DNA from: an uncultured Lachnospiraceae bacterium
GTDB taxonomy: Bacteria > Bacillota > Clostridia > Lachnospirales > Lachnospiraceae
NCBI GenBank assembly: GCA_910587305.1
Contig: CAJUKV010000029.1
Location: forward strand, 1-45,747
DNA length: 45,747 nt
Direction of reading: 5' to 3'
Both the position numbers and the translations under genes were made by a program. The notes under the pieces are model-generated. The model was given only the letters and a program-made list of their open reading frames with translations, was not told where the DNA came from and did no database searches. Positions 42,231 to 45,747 of this stretch are shown one piece after another. Position 1 is the stretch's first letter. Each line of letters starts with the position of its first letter.

Positions 42231-44228
42231 CTATAAAAGGCCGCCCACCTGGAAAACAATGGTGGACATAAGCCAGGCAAATAATATCTGAAAAAAAGCC
42301 AGCTTTATTGTAAAAGACGTAGAACCGCTCTCTTTTCGTATGGTTGCCATCGCCGCTGCGCAGGGGACATACAAAAGCACAAACAGCATCATGCAGTAAG
42401 CGTTTAAGGGTCCAAAGGATGGATCAATATTTTTTAAATTGGCTGCTACCGTGCCAAGCCCCGCCGCTGTCTGGGCGTCTCCTACTCCAAAAAGAACGGA
42501 AAAACTGGAAACCACCACCTCTTTTGCAGAAATTCCGGCAATCAATGATACAATTATCTGCCACATGCCAAGGCCTGCCGGACGCATGAAAGGTTCAAGC
42601 CCTCTGCCAATTGCCGCGCCAAAACTATCCGCCGGGTCCGTCACCATACCGGAAAAGCCAAAATTAAGTACAAGCCAGATTAAAATAGAAGCAATAAAAA
42701 TAGTAGTCCCAGCTTTCGACAAATAATCTTTCAGCTTGTTCCAAACATAAATCCGTATGGTTCTGGCATTTGGCCTTTTGTACTCCGGCAGCTCAATTAA
42801 AAGGCTGTCGTTTACCTTTTCCTTCTCAAAAACATGAAGCGCCATTGCCACAAGGATTGCGCACAGCATACCAATCGCATACATGGAAAAAGCGGCAATA
42901 TGAGCAAACTTTCCAAAAAACATTCCTGAAAAAAGCACATAAACAGGAAGCCGCGCCGAACATGACATAAAGGGCGTGATAATCATGGTTCTTTTGCGAT
43001 CCTTTTCCGTCTCAAGAGCGCGCGAAGCCATAATCGCCGGAACCGTACACCCAAAACCAAGCACCATAGGAAGAAACGCTTTGCCTGAAAGCCCTGCTTT
43101 TCCCATAATGCCGTCCATCACATAGGCGACTCTTGACATGTAACCGCTGTCCTCCAAAATAGCCAGCGCCAAAAATAAAATGGCAATATTGGGAATAAAC
43201 GTGAGAATTCCGCCCACTCCGGCAATAATTCCGTCAACAATGAGGGATATCAGCCACCCGGCCGCACCTATATGGGTCAAAAATTCTGACACCTGGCCTG
43301 AAAAGAAATCCACAAAAGTCTCAAAATATCCCTTTAGCCAGTCTCCGATGGTAAAGGTAAGAAAAAATACAAAAGCCATGATACACAAAAAGACAGGTAC
43401 TCCCCATACGGGATGGGTTAACAGTCTGTCTATGCGGTCGGTTCTGTCCGTCTTTTTTGTCCGATAAAAAAGCACTTCTTTTATAATGCTCTCGATAAAC
43501 GCATATTTGGCCTGGATGATTTCCTTTTCATAGCTGCGTGAAACCACGTCCGCCGTTTCAATAGGATGCTCCTGCTTGATATCCTCATCAAATTCCAGAA
43601 GCTTAATTGCATGCCAGCGTATGGAGGAATGGGTGGGATAAAAAGTCTCCATCCGCTGTGAGAGCTTCCCTATCTTTTCTTCTATTTCCTGACTGTAATG
43701 CAGAATATCTTCCTTTGAATCTTCCTCATAGTGATGGATTACCGCATGAAGCAAAATATCCAGCCCTTTACGCTTGGCAGCGGATACCGGCACCACCGGA
43801 ATATCCCCTAAAAGCTCAGGGAGCCTGTGCATATCGATTTCCATCCCCCGCTCTTCCACTACATCCATCATATTAAGCGCCAGAACTACGGGCTTGCCCA
43901 GCTCTAAAAGCTGCAGCGTTAAGTATAAGTTTCTCTCAAGGGACGAGGCGTCCACCACATTGACAATTACCTCAATATCGTCATCCATCACACACTTTCT
44001 GGTAACTTTTTCCTCTATGGTGTAACAGGTAAGAGAATAAATTCCCGGCGTATCCACAAGCGTCATAGGAACATCTTCATATTCCGCTTCGCCTTCAATT
44101 TTTTCCACCGTAACTCCCGGCCAGTTGGCGACCTTAAGCTTGGCCCCTGTAATCGCATTAAACAGGGTGGTCTTGCCGCAATTAGGGTTGCCTACAAATG
44201 CTACGTGAACAGTCTCCCGATCTTTCAT
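42231..44228 (-). CDS. feoB: ferrous iron transporter FeoB
   Basis: A 665-residue Fe(II) permease. The N-terminal G domain has G1 GNPNCGKTT (12-20), G3 DTPG and G4 NMMD, followed by the GDI helical domain, then a membrane domain with about ten spans carrying Gate motifs (VLGFGCTVPAI; the second GISAKEVVVSS). Its ATG overlaps the feoA stop. No feoC is present. In a fermentative anaerobe it supplies iron for ferredoxin and the neighbouring hydrogenase. Confidence 0.96.
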   Translation of the reverse strand: MKDRETVHVAFVGNPNCGKTTLFNAITGAKLKVANWPGVTVEKIEGEAEYEDVPMTLVDTPGIYSLTCYTIEEKVTRKCVMDDDIEVIVNVVDASSLERNLYLTLQLLELGKPVVLALNMMDVVEERGMEIDMHRLPELLGDIPVVPVSAAKRKGLDILLHAVIHHYEEDSKEDILHYSQEIEEKIGKLSQRMETFYPTHSSIRWHAIKLLEFDEDIKQEHPIETADVVSRSYEKEIIQAKYAFIESIIKEVLFYRTKKTDRTDRIDRLLTHPVWGVPVFLCIMAFVFFLTFTIGDWLKGYFETFVDFFSGQVSEFLTHIGAAGWLISLIVDGIIAGVGGILTFIPNIAILFLALAILEDSGYMSRVAYVMDGIMGKAGLSGKAFLPMVLGFGCTVPAIMASRALETEKDRKRTMIITPFMSCSARLPVYVLFSGMFFGKFAHIAAFSMYAIGMLCAILVAMALHVFEKEKVNDSLLIELPEYKRPNARTIRIYVWNKLKDYLSKAGTTIFIASILIWLVLNFGFSGMVTDPADSFGAAIGRGLEPFMRPAGLGMWQIIVSLIAGISAKEVVVSSFSVLFGVGDAQTAAGLGTVAANLKNIDPSFGPLNAYCMMLFVLLYVPCAAAMATIRKESGSTSFTIKLAFFQILFAWLMSTIVFQVGGLL

Positions 44229-44452
44229 AGCGCTTTTTCCTCCACTTCAATTCCCTGACTGATATGCCTGCCAATGGCAAGCCTTGTCCCGCGCACCCGT
44301 ATAATTAACGCTCCGTCTTTTTTCCTGTTTAAGACAGTAACGATTGTCCCATCATTCAGACCAAGAGCCTGCAGGCGGCGGGTGATTCCCTCCTCCACAT
44401 ACAGGCCCTTGATTTCATATGCATTCCCTTTTATACATTCAAATAATGACAT
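44225..44452 (-). CDS. feoA: ferrous iron transport accessory protein FeoA
   Basis: A 75-residue SH3-like FeoA that supports FeoB. The pattern GITRRLQALGLNDGTIVTVLNR and the end VRGTRLAIGRHISQGIEV are typical. The ATG at 44452 is chosen, with GAGGG 7 bases before; the frame runs to 44473. It is divergent from cotJA; no clear Fur box was seen in 44453-44706. Confidence 0.92.
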   Translation of the reverse strand: MSLFECIKGNAYEIKGLYVEEGITRRLQALGLNDGTIVTVLNRKKDGALIIRVRGTRLAIGRHISQGIEVEEKAL

Positions 44453-44706
44453 TACATTTCCCTCTTTTGTCAAAAAATATTTCCAGTAACATTAAAGCAT
44501 AAAGAACCTTTGTTTGCAAGTATTATTCACCCTTTACCTTCCCTTTTTCTTCCTGTTCGCCGCAGGGTTTGCGCACCCCTTTAGCGGCATATTTTCTCTG
44601 CATGGATCTACGCAATAATCAGGGGAAAATGTATTTTTTTGGAACCAGAAATTTTTCCTATCATACTATACTATTAAATAATGTTACAGTTTATGAGAGG
44701 AGAATT

Positions 44707-44877
44707 ATGCAGGATTACAGTTTTAATGAATATTTTGACCGTTTTCCAATTGCAATGGCATATGTTCCGTGGCAGCATCTTACCAATGTTTTTGAAAATT
44801 TAGATGAAGCCTACAATGTGGGCACCATTTTTCCTGAATTAGAAAAACCTTTTACAGGAAGGAGATGCGTTAAATGA
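44707..44877 (+). CDS. cotJA: spore coat-associated protein CotJA
   Basis: A 56-residue CotJA. The conserved core PIAMAYVPWQHLTNVFENLD is intact. The ATG at 44707 has AGGAG 5-6 bases upstream; the longer frame from 44569 has no such site. It heads cotJABC, made in the mother cell under sigma-E in Bacillus. A CATACTAT at about 44660 resembles a sigma-E -10, but no fitting -35 was found. It overlaps cotJB by 4 bp. Confidence 0.9.
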   Translation: MQDYSFNEYFDRFPIAMAYVPWQHLTNVFENLDEAYNVGTIFPELEKPFTGRRCVK

Positions 44878-45152
44878 TTGGTGAAAACAATAATAGCAGT
44901 GAAAGAAGCAGGCTTTTTCACGATATCGGCGTAATTGATTTTGTGATTGTTGAGATGAACGAGTATCTGGATACCCACCCTACCGACAAGGAGGCAATCG
45001 AATATCTCAGCCACTATGTTCACATGAAAAATCAGGCAATGCGGGAGTATGCAGTAAAGTATGGGCCCTTAAGAATTTCCGATGCACATGGATGCAAGCA
45101 GAACGAATGGAAATGGGCTCTGCAGCCGTGGCCATGGGAAGGAGGATGCTAA
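44874..45152 (+). CDS. cotJB: spore coat protein CotJB
   Basis: A 92-residue CotJB with the family's features: DIGVIDFVIVEMNEYLDTHP near the N-terminus, a YGPL motif, and the Trp-rich end WKWALQPWPWEGGC. It belongs to the inner coat with CotJA and CotJC. GGAAGGAG precedes the ATG, which overlaps the cotJA stop; cotJC starts 3 bases after its own stop. Confidence 0.92.
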   Translation: MIGENNNSSERSRLFHDIGVIDFVIVEMNEYLDTHPTDKEAIEYLSHYVHMKNQAMREYAVKYGPLRISDAHGCKQNEWKWALQPWPWEGGC

Positions 45153-45155
45153 TTT

Positions 45156-45578
45156 ATGTGGAGTTATGAAAAAAGATTACAGTATCCGGTTAATATTAAA
45201 GAACCAAACGCCAAAATTGCTCAGGTAATTATGTCCCAATATGGCGGGCCTGACGGCGAACTTGGCGCATCTATGCGCTATATCTCACAGCGTTATTCGA
45301 TGCCCTATAATGAGGTTGCCGCTATTTTGACCGATATCGGTACGGAAGAACTGGCGCACCTTGAAATGGTTTCCACCATTGTCCACCAGCTCACAAAGAA
45401 TCTGTCTATGGAAGAGATTGAAAAGTCAGGATTTGCTAATTATTATGTAGACCATACCATCGGTATCTGGCCTATGGCGGCAGGCGGGATTCCTTTTAAC
45501 AGCTGTGAATTCCAGTCTAAGGGAGATGCTATTACGGATTTGTTTGAGGATATGGCAGCAGATGGGGCGATTTTGTAA
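45156..45578 (+). pseudogene. cotJC: spore coat manganese-catalase-like CotJC, 3' truncated
   Basis: The 140-residue product is only the first three quarters of CotJC (B. subtilis CotJC is about 189 residues). The Mn-catalase-like ferritin fold begins normally: QYGGPDGELGASMRYI with the first ligand Glu, DIGTEELAHLEM with the second Glu and a His, and KGDAITDLFEDMAADGA. Then it changes to IL and a stop, just before the fourth ligand (Glu of the usual AEQKAR stretch) and the C-terminal REIVH-type His. So the metal site is incomplete. The sequence after the break (45569-45747) does not continue the gene in any frame. Insertion of a mobile element is the likely cause. Confidence 0.75.
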
Positions 45579-45747
45579 GAACAACATGAAAAAGCAGGAT
45601 AAAATAGGTCTGCTTCATTTTAGAATCCATCAACGAATCAACTCCTTAAGTCTCAAATCAGTCTCAAAATTATATGAAAAAATGAGACTGACTTGAGACT
45701 CGGAATGAGACTTGCTATAGTTTATTCCTGTAATCCCTTGAAAAACT
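45579..45747. mobile_element. probable end of an inserted element in cotJC
   Basis: After the cotJC break the sequence has no reading frame resembling CotJC. It holds a phased set of heptamer repeats (45649-45712). This is what the terminal region of an integrative element with recombinase or excisionase sites can look like; the rest would lie beyond the right edge. No recombinase gene is visible within these 169 bases. Confidence 0.45.
45649..45712. repeat. five TGAGACT heptamers, phased and inverted
   Basis: AGTCTCA at 45649 and 45660, and its complement TGAGACT at 45683, 45694 and 45706. Spacing within each group is 11, 11 and 12 bases, about one helical turn. The two groups form an 18-bp inverted repeat (45649-45666 with 45683-45700, one mismatch). 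Confidence 0.8.

Noticed and set aside
44640..44680. sigma-E promoter for cotJABC
   Set aside because: A CATACTAT resembles the -10, but no -35 at the right spacing was found, so it is not listed as a feature.
44453..44706. Fur or other iron-regulator box for feoAB
   Set aside because: No palindrome resembling a Fur box was found in the gap.
45722..45747. Minus-strand codons reading FFKGLQE then stop at the right edge
   Set aside because: Could be the end of a gene entering from beyond the window, but seven codons are not enough to support one.
1..45747. tRNA, rRNA, CRISPR array or complete insertion sequence
   Set aside because: None was recognised by eye on either strand; phased heptamers at the right end are too short and few to be a CRISPR.

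Overview
The window looks like chromosomal DNA from a spore-forming, Gram-positive, anaerobic Clostridia, most likely Lachnospiraceae. The evidence is moderate GC, AGGAGG-type ribosome binding sites with many GTG/TTG starts, a cotJABC spore-coat operon, a group B-like [FeFe] hydrogenase, FeoAB iron uptake, DUF4321/DUF1292/DUF5662 proteins, and a Min/Mre/SepF rod-shape and division cluster. No rRNA, tRNA, CRISPR array or complete insertion sequence was seen.

Layout. (1) 1-5.3 kb: a LexA-type SOS promoter drives a small membrane LysM protein (YneA-like). It converges on a tyrosine recombinase overlapping a TtcA-like PP-loop enzyme. Divergently come an AI-2E-type permease, D-aminoacyl-tRNA deacylase and a tiny membrane protein, then about 0.5 kb of AT-rich DNA without genes. 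(2) 5.3-32 kb: one long block on the minus strand, read right to left: miaB, mutS, (IR-bounded element), mutL, miaA, a methionine-gamma-lyase-family gene, DUF4321, radC, mreB, mreC, mreD, PBP2, minC, minD, minE, rodA, mgsA, a lipoprotein D,D-carboxypeptidase, a P-loop protein, a HlyD-like adaptor, yggS, sepF, terminator, aroB, lspA, rluD and a cytidylate-kinase-like gene. It combines mismatch repair, tRNA modification, cell-wall elongation and septum placement. (3) 32-37 kb: a nuclease-like protein, GtrA, a Cys/Asn-rich protein with a sigma-K-like promoter, DUF5662 and a GH13 debranching-enzyme homologue that has lost its catalytic residues. (4) 36.7-44.5 kb: DUF1292 (+), then minus-strand uvrD-like helicase, gltX, hydrogenase and feoB-feoA. 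(5) 44.7-45.7 kb: cotJA-cotJB-cotJC, with cotJC broken after about 138 codons and followed by foreign-looking DNA carrying phased heptamer repeats.

The observations most worth following up are: the broken cotJC with the arrayed TGAGACT heptamers, which could be the edge of a mobile or skin-like sporulation intervening element; the perfect 20-bp inverted-repeat element between mutS and mutL; the catalytically dead GH13 protein; the sigma-K-like promoter on the Cys-rich gene; and a small leader repeat found twice before sepF and once before gtrA. All functional calls come from reading motifs by eye; no searches were run.
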